In this document: piece by piece, positions 26,796 to 35,196 of the stretch
Layout: the number at the start of each line of letters is the position of its first letter
How positions within the stretch are numbered: position 1 is the first letter of the stretch
Assembly: GCA_902798585.1 (NCBI GenBank)
Contig: CADBXF010000002.1
Coordinates: 1,494 to 65,493 of the forward strand
Direction: 5' to 3'
Source: an uncultured Lachnospiraceae bacterium
Lineage (GTDB): Bacteria; Bacillota; Clostridia; Lachnospirales; Lachnospiraceae
DNA: 64,000 bases
The notes under the pieces: model-generated
The model's database searches: none
Told to the model about the DNA's origin: nothing
Seen by the model: only the letters and a program-made list of their open reading frames with translations
Position numbers and translations under genes: made by a program

Positions 26796-28115
26796 ATGAA
26801 CCATGAGCATGTGATTTTGGATGTCGTTCCGGGAAGCCCCGCACACAGAGCGGGACTGCGTCGGGGAGACCGGTTGATTCGCCTGAACGGGCGTGAGATT
26901 ATCGATGTTCTCGACTTCCGTTTCGAGGAGGAGGAGACGAAGATTTCCGTCGGATTTCTCCGGGATGATGCCGAGCAGACCGTGTCGATTTCAAAGGGCG
27001 AGTACGAGGAGCTCGGACTTGTCTTTGCGGAATCGCTGATGGACGACTATCGTTCGTGCCGGAATGACTGCGTCTTCTGCTTTATCAACCAGATGCCGCC
27101 GGGCATGCGCGAGACACTGTATTTCAAGGACGACGACACACGCCTTTCATTTCTCCAGGGCAACTATGTAACGCTTACCAATGTCTCCGACGAGGAGCTC
27201 GACCGGATTTGTTTTTATAAGCTTTCGCCGATGAACATATCGGTGCATACTACGAACCCCGAGCTTCGCTGCAAGATGCTTCACAACCGGTTCGCGGGGA
27301 CGATTGTGGAGAAGCTCCGCCGCTTAAAGAGCGCGGACATCACGATGAACGGACAGATTGTTCTGGTTCCGGAATACAACGACGGGGAGGAGCTCGAGCG
27401 AACCATCCATGACCTGACCGAGTTCCTGCCGAATCTCCAGAGTCTGAGCGTTGTGCCGGTCGGGCTTACGAAATACCGCGACAATCTTCCGAAGATCCGG
27501 ACATTTTCCGCGGAGGAGGCTGCGGAGGTAATCCGCATCATCCGAAAATGGCAGGGAATCTGCCTGCAGTACTTCGACACGCGGTTTGTATATGCGTCGG
27601 ACGAGTGGTTCCTAACCGCGGGATTGCCGATTCCGTCGGAGGACGAGTATGAGGGTTATCCGCAGATTGAGAACGGCGTCGGTATGATCCGGTCGTTGAC
27701 GCAGGAGGTCACAGAGGAGCTGGAATACCGCGAGGGAGACACCGCGGAGCATATCTGCACGGTTGCAACCGGAGTACTTGCCGAGCCGGTAATCCGCGAG
27801 CTGGTTGAGAAGGTTAAGGAGAAATACCCGGGGCTCAGGGCGGATGTCGTGCCGATAATCAATCACTTCTTCGGTGAGACCATCACGGTGTCCGGGCTTT
27901 TGACCGCGCGGGATATCATCGAACAAATGTCGGAACACGGGGTTAACGGGCCGTTGCTTCTGCCGGAAAATCTGCTCCGGAGCGGAGAGGATGTGCTCCT
28001 CGACGACATGACCGTTTCCGACATCGAAAATGCTTTACAAACACGGGTCCGTATTGTAGAATCAAACGGATATGATTTTGTGGAATCGCTCGTGGAAGAA
28101 GGAGATACAGAGTAG
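26796..28115 (+). CDS. DUF512 radical SAM-like protein with PDZ domain
   Basis: About 439 residues. The N-terminal 60 residues look like a PDZ domain (VPGSPAHRAGLRRGDRLIRLNG). A C-x3-C-x2-C cluster at Cys88, Cys92 and Cys95 (SCRNDCVFCF) fits a radical SAM iron-sulfur site, and the C-terminal part is DUF512. The ATG at 26796 follows TTGGAGAG. The gene is conserved directly upstream of der in Clostridia, here with a 2-bp gap, which hints at a role tied to ribosome assembly or translation. The reaction is unknown. Confidence 0.88.
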   Translation: MNHEHVILDVVPGSPAHRAGLRRGDRLIRLNGREIIDVLDFRFEEEETKISVGFLRDDAEQTVSISKGEYEELGLVFAESLMDDYRSCRNDCVFCFINQMPPGMRETLYFKDDDTRLSFLQGNYVTLTNVSDEELDRICFYKLSPMNISVHTTNPELRCKMLHNRFAGTIVEKLRRLKSADITMNGQIVLVPEYNDGEELERTIHDLTEFLPNLQSLSVVPVGLTKYRDNLPKIRTFSAEEAAEVIRIIRKWQGICLQYFDTRFVYASDEWFLTAGLPIPSEDEYEGYPQIENGVGMIRSLTQEVTEELEYREGDTAEHICTVATGVLAEPVIRELVEKVKEKYPGLRADVVPIINHFFGETITVSGLLTARDIIEQMSEHGVNGPLLLPENLLRSGEDVLLDDMTVSDIENALQTRVRIVESNGYDFVESLVEEGDTE

Positions 28116-28117
28116 TT

Positions 28118-29446
28118 ATGAGCAAACCGATTGTAGCGATTGTCGGTCGACCGAATGTCGGAAAATCGACGCTGTTTAATGCCCTTGCGGGGGAACAGAT
28201 CAGCATCGTTCAGGACAATCCGGGCGTGACGAGAGATCGCATTTACGCCGATGCGACATGGCTGTCGCACGCATTTACCATGGTAGACACCGGCGGTATT
28301 GAGCCGGACAGCAAAGACGCGATGCTTCGCCATATGCGCGAGCAGGCGGAGATTGCGATTGCCTCCGCGGATGTCATCGTCTTCGTGACGGATGTGCGCG
28401 AGGGTCTTGTGGATGCCGACGGCAAGGTCGCCGATATGCTCCGCAGATCGGGAAAGCCGATTGTTTTATGTGTGAATAAGGTGGACAGCTTCCGGAAATA
28501 CGAAGCGGATGTCTATGAATTTTACAATCTGGGAATAGGCGATCCGTTCCCGGTTTCCGCATCCTCGCGGCTGGGCTTCGGCGAACTGCTCGACGAGGTG
28601 GTGAAGCATTTTCCGGAGGGAAGCGGCACGGAAGAGGAGGATACGCGTCCGAAGATTGCCATCGTCGGCAAGCCGAATGTCGGCAAATCCTCCATCGTCA
28701 ACCGGCTTCTCGGGGAAAACCGCGTCATCGTTTCGGATATTGCGGGCACCACGCGCGATGCAATTGACACGGCCGTCCGGTTTAACGGCAAAGAATATGT
28801 ATTTATCGATACCGCGGGGCTTCGCAGAAAAGCGAAGATCACCGAGGAGATTGAGCGCTACAGCGTGATTCGCACGGTTGCCGCCGTGGAGCGGTGCGAT
28901 GTTGCGGTTGTCGTGATTGACGCGACGGAAGGCGTGACGGAGCAGGATGCGAAGATTGCCGGTATCGCGCACGAGCGCGGCAAGGGCATCATCATTGCTG
29001 TAAACAAATGGGATGCCATCGAGAAAGATGACAAGACCATCTATGAACACAGAGACCGGATTCGCGAGATTCTGTCGTTTATTCCGTATGCCGACATCGT
29101 CTTCATATCCGCTTTGTCGGGACAGCGTCTTCCGAAGCTTTTCGAGGAGATTGAGAAGGTTATCGAGAACCAGAACAAACGAATCGGCACCGGTGTTTTG
29201 AATGAGATCATGATGGAAGCAACGGTATTGCAGCAGCCGCCGTCGGACAAGGGGCGCAGGCTTAAGCTGTTCTACATTACGCAGGTGGCCGTAAAGCCGC
29301 CGACCTTTGTCATCTTCGTGAATGATAAGGAGCTGATGCATTTTTCGTACACGAGATACATTGAGAACAAGATTCGCGAGGCGTTCGGGTTTGAGGGAAC
29401 TTCGCTGAAATTCCTCATCCGCGAGCGCGACGAGAACAAGAAATAA
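28118..29446 (+). CDS. der: Ribosome-associated double GTPase Der (EngA)
   Basis: Essential 50S-assembly GTPase, 442 residues, with two tandem G domains: GRPNVGKST near residue 8 and GKPNVGKSS near 185, then the guanine-recognition motifs NKVD and NKWD. The C-terminal KH-like domain (RLKLFYITQVAVKPPTFVIFVND) is present. It starts 2 bp after the DUF512 gene and 22 bp before plsY, so one transcript is likely. Confidence 0.97.
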   Translation: MSKPIVAIVGRPNVGKSTLFNALAGEQISIVQDNPGVTRDRIYADATWLSHAFTMVDTGGIEPDSKDAMLRHMREQAEIAIASADVIVFVTDVREGLVDADGKVADMLRRSGKPIVLCVNKVDSFRKYEADVYEFYNLGIGDPFPVSASSRLGFGELLDEVVKHFPEGSGTEEEDTRPKIAIVGKPNVGKSSIVNRLLGENRVIVSDIAGTTRDAIDTAVRFNGKEYVFIDTAGLRRKAKITEEIERYSVIRTVAAVERCDVAVVVIDATEGVTEQDAKIAGIAHERGKGIIIAVNKWDAIEKDDKTIYEHRDRIREILSFIPYADIVFISALSGQRLPKLFEEIEKVIENQNKRIGTGVLNEIMMEATVLQQPPSDKGRRLKLFYITQVAVKPPTFVIFVNDKELMHFSYTRYIENKIREAFGFEGTSLKFLIRERDENKK

Positions 29447-29468
29447 CCGTTGCAAGGAGGATCGGGAC

Positions 29469-30182
29469 ATGCCGGTCAAGATTATTCTGTGTCTGATTGT
29501 CGGCTATATTTGCGGCAATTTTCAGACTGCATTTTTCATCGGGAAGGCGCACGGCATCGATATCCGCCGCTACGGAAGCGGCAATGCCGGGACGACGAAT
29601 GCGATGCGTACGCTCGGACGCAAGTCCGGAAGTCTTGTTTTTATCGGAGATCTTCTTAAGGTGTTGATTCCGGGCCTGCTTCTTCGCCTCTGCATCTTTC
29701 CCGACGAGCCGTATGTGGTTCTTTTGTGCGAGGTGCTCGGCTTCGGCGCCGTAATCGGGCATTGCTATCCGTTCTGGATGCAGTTCCACGGCGGTAAAGG
29801 CATCGCCGTGACAGCCGGCGCGATGCTCTGCGTCGACTGGCGCCTGATAGTATTTGCCCTCGCATTTGCCTTGATTGTATATCTTACGAAATATGTTTCC
29901 GTGGGTTCTCTGTTTGTCGTTGTTCTTTTTCCGACATACATGGCAATCGTATATCACGGGCATGAATACTACGGCTGGATGGTCGCCGTCGCCTGCCTTT
30001 ACACGCTCTCCGGTGTGTTTATGCACCGCGCGAACATAAAGCGCCTGATAAACGGCACGGAAAATAAGATCGGCCACCATGTGGCAGTCGCCGAAACGGC
30101 GGAAACCGCTGCGGAGACAGCTGCGGATGCGGTTGCGGCGGCGAATGAGACGGTTAAAAACAATCCGAAAGGAGAGATATAA
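29469..30182 (+). CDS. plsY: Acyl-phosphate:glycerol-3-phosphate acyltransferase
   Basis: Membrane enzyme that makes lysophosphatidic acid from acyl-phosphate, 237 residues. Conserved motifs are seen as GNFQTAFFIGKAHGIDIRR with GSGNAGTTNAMRTLG, and FHGGKGIAVT. About five membrane helices. The last 35 residues are an Ala/Glu/Thr-rich tail, longer than in most PlsY (about 200). AAGGAGG precedes the ATG. It stands 3 bp before gpsA, so production of the acceptor and the acylation step are coupled. Confidence 0.95.
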   Translation: MPVKIILCLIVGYICGNFQTAFFIGKAHGIDIRRYGSGNAGTTNAMRTLGRKSGSLVFIGDLLKVLIPGLLLRLCIFPDEPYVVLLCEVLGFGAVIGHCYPFWMQFHGGKGIAVTAGAMLCVDWRLIVFALAFALIVYLTKYVSVGSLFVVVLFPTYMAIVYHGHEYYGWMVAVACLYTLSGVFMHRANIKRLINGTENKIGHHVAVAETAETAAETAADAVAAANETVKNNPKGEI

Positions 30183-30185
30183 GAT

Positions 30186-31190
30186 ATGGGTAACATCAGT
30201 GTGCTCGGCGCGGGAACCTGGGGGACAGCGCTCGCGATTGAGCTTGCAAACAAGGGGCAGAAGGTGACTTTATGGTCGGCCGTGCCGGCGGAGATTGAAG
30301 CGCTTCGCGCAGACCGCACGCAGATTCGCAATCTCCCCGGAGCGATGCTTCCGGAGTCGATTGAACTGACGACGGATCTCGCGAAAGCCTGCGACGACGA
30401 GGAGATTCTCGTATGTGCCGTGGCATCGCCTTATGTGCGGGAAACGGCGGCTAAGATGAAGCCGTTCTGCCGCAAGGGTCAGATTATCGTCAATGTCAGC
30501 AAGGGAATTGAGGAGAAGACCCTGCTCACGATGACGCAGGTGATTGAGCAGGAGATTCCGGACGCGCGTATGGCGGTTCTCTCGGGACCGAGTCATGCGG
30601 AGGAGGTCAGCCGCGGAATTCCCACGGCGGTAGTCGTCGGTGCGGAGGACGGAAAGACCGCCAAGATTGTTCAGGAAGCATTTTTCGCGGATATGTTCCG
30701 CGTTTACACGAGCGACGACATGCTCGGCATCGAGCTCGGCGGCTCGCTTAAGAATGTGATTGCGCTTGCTGCGGGCATGGTGGACGGCCTTGCATACGGC
30801 GACAATACCAAGGCGGCGCTGATGACGCGCGGAATCGCGGAAATCAGCCGTCTCGGGGTTGCGATGGGCGGTCGCGAGTCGACATTTTACGGGCTCTCCG
30901 GCATCGGTGATCTGATTGTCACCTGCACAAGCAACCACAGCCGCAATCACAATGCGGGATATCTGATCGGACAGGGCAAGTCGACGGAGGACGCGCTTGC
31001 GGAGGTCGGTCAGGTTGTGGAGGGCGTAAACTGCGCAAAGGCAGCGCTTGCTCTCGGCAAAAAATACAAGGTATCGCTTCCGATTGTGGAGGAAATCAAC
31101 GATGTTCTGTTCCACGGGGAGTCGGTAAGAGATTCGGTTATGGATCTGCTTCGCAGAAATCCGACGGAGGAGTATCACGGAGCAGTTTAA
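30186..31190 (+). CDS. gpsA: Glycerol-3-phosphate dehydrogenase (NAD(P)+)
   Basis: Reduces dihydroxyacetone phosphate to sn-glycerol-3-phosphate for phospholipids. 334 residues. The Rossmann motif is VLGAGTWGTALAIELA. Further family regions are SGPSHAEEVSRGIPTAVV, GGSLKNVIALAAGMVDGL (catalytic Lys) and GLSGIGDLIVTCTSNHSRN. Pairs functionally with plsY immediately upstream. Confidence 0.97.
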   Translation: MGNISVLGAGTWGTALAIELANKGQKVTLWSAVPAEIEALRADRTQIRNLPGAMLPESIELTTDLAKACDDEEILVCAVASPYVRETAAKMKPFCRKGQIIVNVSKGIEEKTLLTMTQVIEQEIPDARMAVLSGPSHAEEVSRGIPTAVVVGAEDGKTAKIVQEAFFADMFRVYTSDDMLGIELGGSLKNVIALAAGMVDGLAYGDNTKAALMTRGIAEISRLGVAMGGRESTFYGLSGIGDLIVTCTSNHSRNHNAGYLIGQGKSTEDALAEVGQVVEGVNCAKAALALGKKYKVSLPIVEEINDVLFHGESVRDSVMDLLRRNPTEEYHGAV

Positions 31191-31225
31191 GAGGTCAGTA
31201 AGGCAAATGCGTACGGGACGGTATC

Positions 31226-32023
31226 ATGGTTAAAAGGCATCTCCTGGAAATCGAGATTGCGGTGATTGTGCTCCTGGTGTTTCTTTTGTGCCTGAAGTTT
31301 CAGAAGTCGGCGGAAAAAAACGAGCGGCTTACGGAAGGCGAGCACCGGGTGGCCGAGGTGTCGGCGGACGGCGTCATCACCACCGCAGACGGTCAGGTTA
31401 TCTTTCCGACGGGCTATGTTTCGAATCCCGGCGGGGACACGCCCACAGAGGCGCCCACGCCGACATCGAAGCCATTGTCCGAGACGGAGAGACGGCTTGC
31501 TGCGCTCTCAGAGGAGGATCGGGCCCGGTATGATGCGGCTTTGACGATATCGGTTCCGTCCGGAATCGCGTTTGCGAATGTCGAACAATCGCTGAGTATC
31601 CGCGAGAAGGCGGACGGGTCTTCCAAGCAGATCGGTATTCTGTATCCGCGCAATATGTGTATTGTGGATTCCGTGAACGGAGAGTGGGCGAAGGTTTCCT
31701 CGGGCGGTGTCAAGGGATACTGCCGTGCGAGTTATCTCATCACCGGTGAGGATGCGGTTCGCTATGCCAAGGAGACCGCGGTCTGCAAGGCGACGACGAA
31801 GGGCAATGTAAATATTCGTTCGTCACCGACGACGAAGGAAAACAATGTCGTGACATCCGTGGGTTCGGGCAAGACATTTACCGTGCTTGAGGCCGCCGTG
31901 CTCTCGGACGACCCCGACGCGCCTTTGTTTGTCAAAATCGAGAACGGGAACAAGGTTTGTTATGTCGCCATGGGGTTGGTGACTGTAAAATATACCTGGC
32001 CTGAGGGCAAGGCATATAAGTGA
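31226..32023 (+). CDS. Membrane-anchored double SH3 (SH3b) protein
   Basis: 265 residues. One N-terminal membrane helix (about 9-26), then a Glu/Thr/Pro-rich linker, then two bacterial SH3-like domains at about 115-172 (SLSIREKADGSSKQIGILYPRN) and 190-255 (GNVNIRSSPTTKENNVVTSVG). SH3b domains often bind peptidoglycan or cell-wall peptides, and here they would sit outside the membrane. There is no catalytic domain. It follows gpsA after 35 bp, but a functional link is not visible. Confidence 0.82.
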   Translation: MVKRHLLEIEIAVIVLLVFLLCLKFQKSAEKNERLTEGEHRVAEVSADGVITTADGQVIFPTGYVSNPGGDTPTEAPTPTSKPLSETERRLAALSEEDRARYDAALTISVPSGIAFANVEQSLSIREKADGSSKQIGILYPRNMCIVDSVNGEWAKVSSGGVKGYCRASYLITGEDAVRYAKETAVCKATTKGNVNIRSSPTTKENNVVTSVGSGKTFTVLEAAVLSDDPDAPLFVKIENGNKVCYVAMGLVTVKYTWPEGKAYK

Positions 32024-32092
32024 CGGGGGGCAACTCTGCGTCACGGCAGAAGAACGCGACGGTTTATGCCGTCGAAAGGAGAAGTCATCGAT

Positions 32093-34030
32093 ATGGGTTA
32101 TGAATCGATATGGCTGAAGCGTGCGGCGCTTCCGGAGGGAGCGACCGCACCGAAAACGATTGCGGAAACAATCGCGCAGGAGCTTACGGCGCTGCAGAAC
32201 CTGCGGGATGATATGATATGGGCATACCTTGTCACGGACGCGTTGCCGGAAGAGGGGTATGACATTGTTGTGAACGATCGCAAAGCAGATATCCTGGGCG
32301 GTTCTGCTGTCGGCGTTCTCTATGGAATCTATGATGCGCAACGGCAACTGATTGTTAACGGCACGGTGGTTTCCGTGTCGGAACGACCTGCATGCCCGCT
32401 GCGTATGCTTAACCATTGGGATAATGCCGACGGCTCGATTGAGCGTGGATATTCCGGGCGGTCGTTCTTTTTTGATGACGGAAAACTGCTCATCGACGAT
32501 CGCACTTCTTTTTACGCGCGCCTGTGCGCGAGCGTGGGAATCAACGCAACGGTGATTAACAATGTGAATGTCAGGGGCGATGCGACATGGCTGATTACCG
32601 ACCGTTATCTCGAACGCGTTCGGGAGATGGCGGATCGCTTCGCGGCCTACGGCATCCGGCTGTACCTCTGCGTGAACTATGCGGCCTCCATCGAAATCGG
32701 CGGTCTCGGCACTTCCGACCCGCTGGAGCCGGCGGTTGCGGAGTTTTGGAAGGCTGCGGTCGCAAAAGTATATGCGAAGGTTCCGTCGCTCGGCGGTTTT
32801 TTGGTCAAGGCGGACTCCGAGGGAAGACCGGGACCGCATACCTACGGAAGAACCCAGGCGGACGGCGCCAATATGCTTGCGAGAGCGCTTGCTCCGTACG
32901 GCGGAACGCTGATCTGGCGCTGTTTTGTATACAATTGTGCGCAGGATTGGCGCGATACGACGATTGACCGCGCGTGCGCAGCATACGATTATTTCCATCC
33001 GCTCGACGGAATGTTTGAGGAAAATGTCGTTCTGCAGGTGAAAAACGGCCCGCTGGATTTTCAGGTGGACGAGCCGGTTTCGCCGCTTTTCTGCGGGATG
33101 ACGAAGACGAATCTCATGCTCGAGGTTCAGGCGGCACAGGAGTATACCGGACAGCAGAAGCATGTATGCTTCCTCGTCCCCATGTGGAAAGATGTTCTTC
33201 GGTTCCGAACCTATGCCTACAGTGAGCACGACCGCGTTGAGGACATCATCAGCGGAACACATCGCCGCGGCGCCTGCGGATTTGCCGCTGTGGCCAATAC
33301 CGGGAATGATGAGAACTGGACGGGCTCCGATTTTGCGGCTGCGAACTGGTACGGCTTCGGAAGACTTGCGTGGAAGCCGCAGCTCTCCGCCGAGGAGATT
33401 GCCGCGGAGTGGGCAGGGCTCACCTTTGAGGATTCCACGGTCCGCAATGTGGTGACCAAGGTTCTGCTGGCATCCTACGGCATCTATCAAAGCTACACGG
33501 CGCCGCTCGGAATCGGCTGGATGTGCAATCCCAACCACCATTACGGGCCGAATGTGGACGGCTATGAATACGACCGCTGGGGCACATATCACAGGGCATC
33601 GTGCAAAGCGATCGGCGTGGACCGCACCACGAAGGGAACCGGCTTTTCCGCCCAGTACAGCGAGCCGCTCGCAAAACTATATGAGAATCCGGAGACGACG
33701 CCTATGAAGCATTTGCTGTTCTTCCACAGGCTGCCGTACACCTATGTTCTTCCAAACGGAAAGACACTGATTCAGCATATTTACGATACACATTTTGAGG
33801 GCGTCGAGGAGCTCCGCAGCCTTGTGGAAAATGTCGTCGCCGTGCAGGGGATGATTCCCGAGAAGGAATACACCCGCATCATGGAACGTTTCGGAATGCA
33901 ACTGTCCTCCGCGAAAGAGTGGAGAGACCGCATTAATACCTACTTCTGCCGTATGAGCGGAATCGGAGACGCGAAGCGCCGTAAGATTTACGCCGTCAGC
34001 GAAGAGGACCTCGTATATCCCGGGGAATAA
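32093..34030 (+). CDS. aguA: Alpha-glucuronidase, GH67
   Basis: Releases (4-O-methyl-)glucuronic acid from the end of xylo-oligosaccharides. 645 residues, near the family norm. GH67 signs include LNHWDNADGSIERGYSG with RSFFF, INATVINNVNV, and a long barrel part ending in NHHYGPNVDGYEYDRWGTYH. The ATG at 32093 follows AAAGGAG; an ATG at 32066 has no site. No signal peptide, so it acts on imported aldouronic acids. It is directly followed by uxuA and uxuB, which degrade the freed glucuronate. Confidence 0.95.
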   Translation: MGYESIWLKRAALPEGATAPKTIAETIAQELTALQNLRDDMIWAYLVTDALPEEGYDIVVNDRKADILGGSAVGVLYGIYDAQRQLIVNGTVVSVSERPACPLRMLNHWDNADGSIERGYSGRSFFFDDGKLLIDDRTSFYARLCASVGINATVINNVNVRGDATWLITDRYLERVREMADRFAAYGIRLYLCVNYAASIEIGGLGTSDPLEPAVAEFWKAAVAKVYAKVPSLGGFLVKADSEGRPGPHTYGRTQADGANMLARALAPYGGTLIWRCFVYNCAQDWRDTTIDRACAAYDYFHPLDGMFEENVVLQVKNGPLDFQVDEPVSPLFCGMTKTNLMLEVQAAQEYTGQQKHVCFLVPMWKDVLRFRTYAYSEHDRVEDIISGTHRRGACGFAAVANTGNDENWTGSDFAAANWYGFGRLAWKPQLSAEEIAAEWAGLTFEDSTVRNVVTKVLLASYGIYQSYTAPLGIGWMCNPNHHYGPNVDGYEYDRWGTYHRASCKAIGVDRTTKGTGFSAQYSEPLAKLYENPETTPMKHLLFFHRLPYTYVLPNGKTLIQHIYDTHFEGVEELRSLVENVVAVQGMIPEKEYTRIMERFGMQLSSAKEWRDRINTYFCRMSGIGDAKRRKIYAVSEEDLVYPGE

Positions 34031-34071
34031 AAGGATACAGTATACACGCAAAATGCAAGGAGAAACAAAGT

Positions 34072-35154
34072 ATGGAAATGACACTGCGCTGGTACGGAAG
34101 CGACATGGACAGCGTTACTCTGGAACAGATCCGGCAGATTCCGGGCGTTCACGGCGTAATTTCGTCGCTGCACAAAGTTCCGGCAGGAGAGGCCTGGACC
34201 TATGAACAGGTGAAGGAACTCAAGGACGAGATCGAGGCGGCGGGACTTTCTCTCACCGGAATCGAGAGCATCAATGTGCACGAGGACATCAAGCTCGGTG
34301 CGCCCACGAGAGACATGTATATCGAGAACTACTGCAAGTCTCTCGAGGCTGTCGGAAAGAACGACATTCACCTCGTGTGCTACAACTTCATGCCGATTTT
34401 CGACTGGACGAGAACGGATCTCGCACAGCCGTTGCCGGACGGCTCGACGGCGCTTGCCTACGACTCGAACCTCATCGACGGCATTGACCCGAACACCATG
34501 TTCGAGCGCATGGAGAAGGCCAGCGGCGGCTACATCCTTCCCGGCTGGGAGCCGAACCGCAAGGACGAGATCAAGGAACTGTTTGAGCGCTACAGGGGCG
34601 TGACGGCAGAGGATCTCATGAACAATTTCAAGTATTTCCTCGACGGCATCATGCCGACCTGCGAAAAATACAAAATCAAGATGGCGGTACACCCCGACGA
34701 TCCCGCCTGGAGTGTGTTCGGACTGCCCCGCATCGTGACGAGTGAGAAAGCGCTTGAGAAAATCGCTTCCCTGAACCCTTCGATTTACAACGGTTTCACG
34801 CTTTGCACGGGCTCGCTCGGTTCGAACCTCGAGAACGACCTTCCGCATGTAATCCGCAACGAAAAGATTGCGCCGCGGATTCATTTTGCGCATCTTCGGA
34901 ATATCAAGTTCGAGGCGCCCGGCGTGTTCCATGAGAGCAGCCACCTCTCCTCGGACGGTCAGTTCGATATGTATGAGATTGTAAAGGCGCTGCAGGAAGT
35001 GGGCTTTGACGGCGTGATTCGTCCCGACCACGGACGCATGATCTGGGGCGAGGTCGCGAGACCCGGTTACGGCCTTTACGACCGCGCTTTGGGCGTTGCG
35101 TACTTAAACGGCCTTTGGGAGGCCATCGACAAGAGCGGAGCGGCCCGCAAATAA
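34072..35154 (+). CDS. uxuA: Mannonate dehydratase
   Basis: Turns D-mannonate into 2-keto-3-deoxygluconate. 360 residues. UxuA-family features include MTLRWYGSDMDSVTLEQIRQIPG at the start, ESINVHEDIKLG, the metal-site residues in AVHPDDPAWSVFGLPRI and FAHLRNIK, and the end FDGVIRPDHGRMIWGE. GCAAGGAG precedes the ATG. It sits between the alpha-glucuronidase and fructuronate reductase. Glucuronate isomerase (uxaC), kdgK and kdgA are not in the window. Confidence 0.97.
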   Translation: MEMTLRWYGSDMDSVTLEQIRQIPGVHGVISSLHKVPAGEAWTYEQVKELKDEIEAAGLSLTGIESINVHEDIKLGAPTRDMYIENYCKSLEAVGKNDIHLVCYNFMPIFDWTRTDLAQPLPDGSTALAYDSNLIDGIDPNTMFERMEKASGGYILPGWEPNRKDEIKELFERYRGVTAEDLMNNFKYFLDGIMPTCEKYKIKMAVHPDDPAWSVFGLPRIVTSEKALEKIASLNPSIYNGFTLCTGSLGSNLENDLPHVIRNEKIAPRIHFAHLRNIKFEAPGVFHESSHLSSDGQFDMYEIVKALQEVGFDGVIRPDHGRMIWGEVARPGYGLYDRALGVAYLNGLWEAIDKSGAARK

Positions 35155-35196
35155 GCCGCACAACTATTTCGGTATGGATACAGGAGCAACAGAAAA

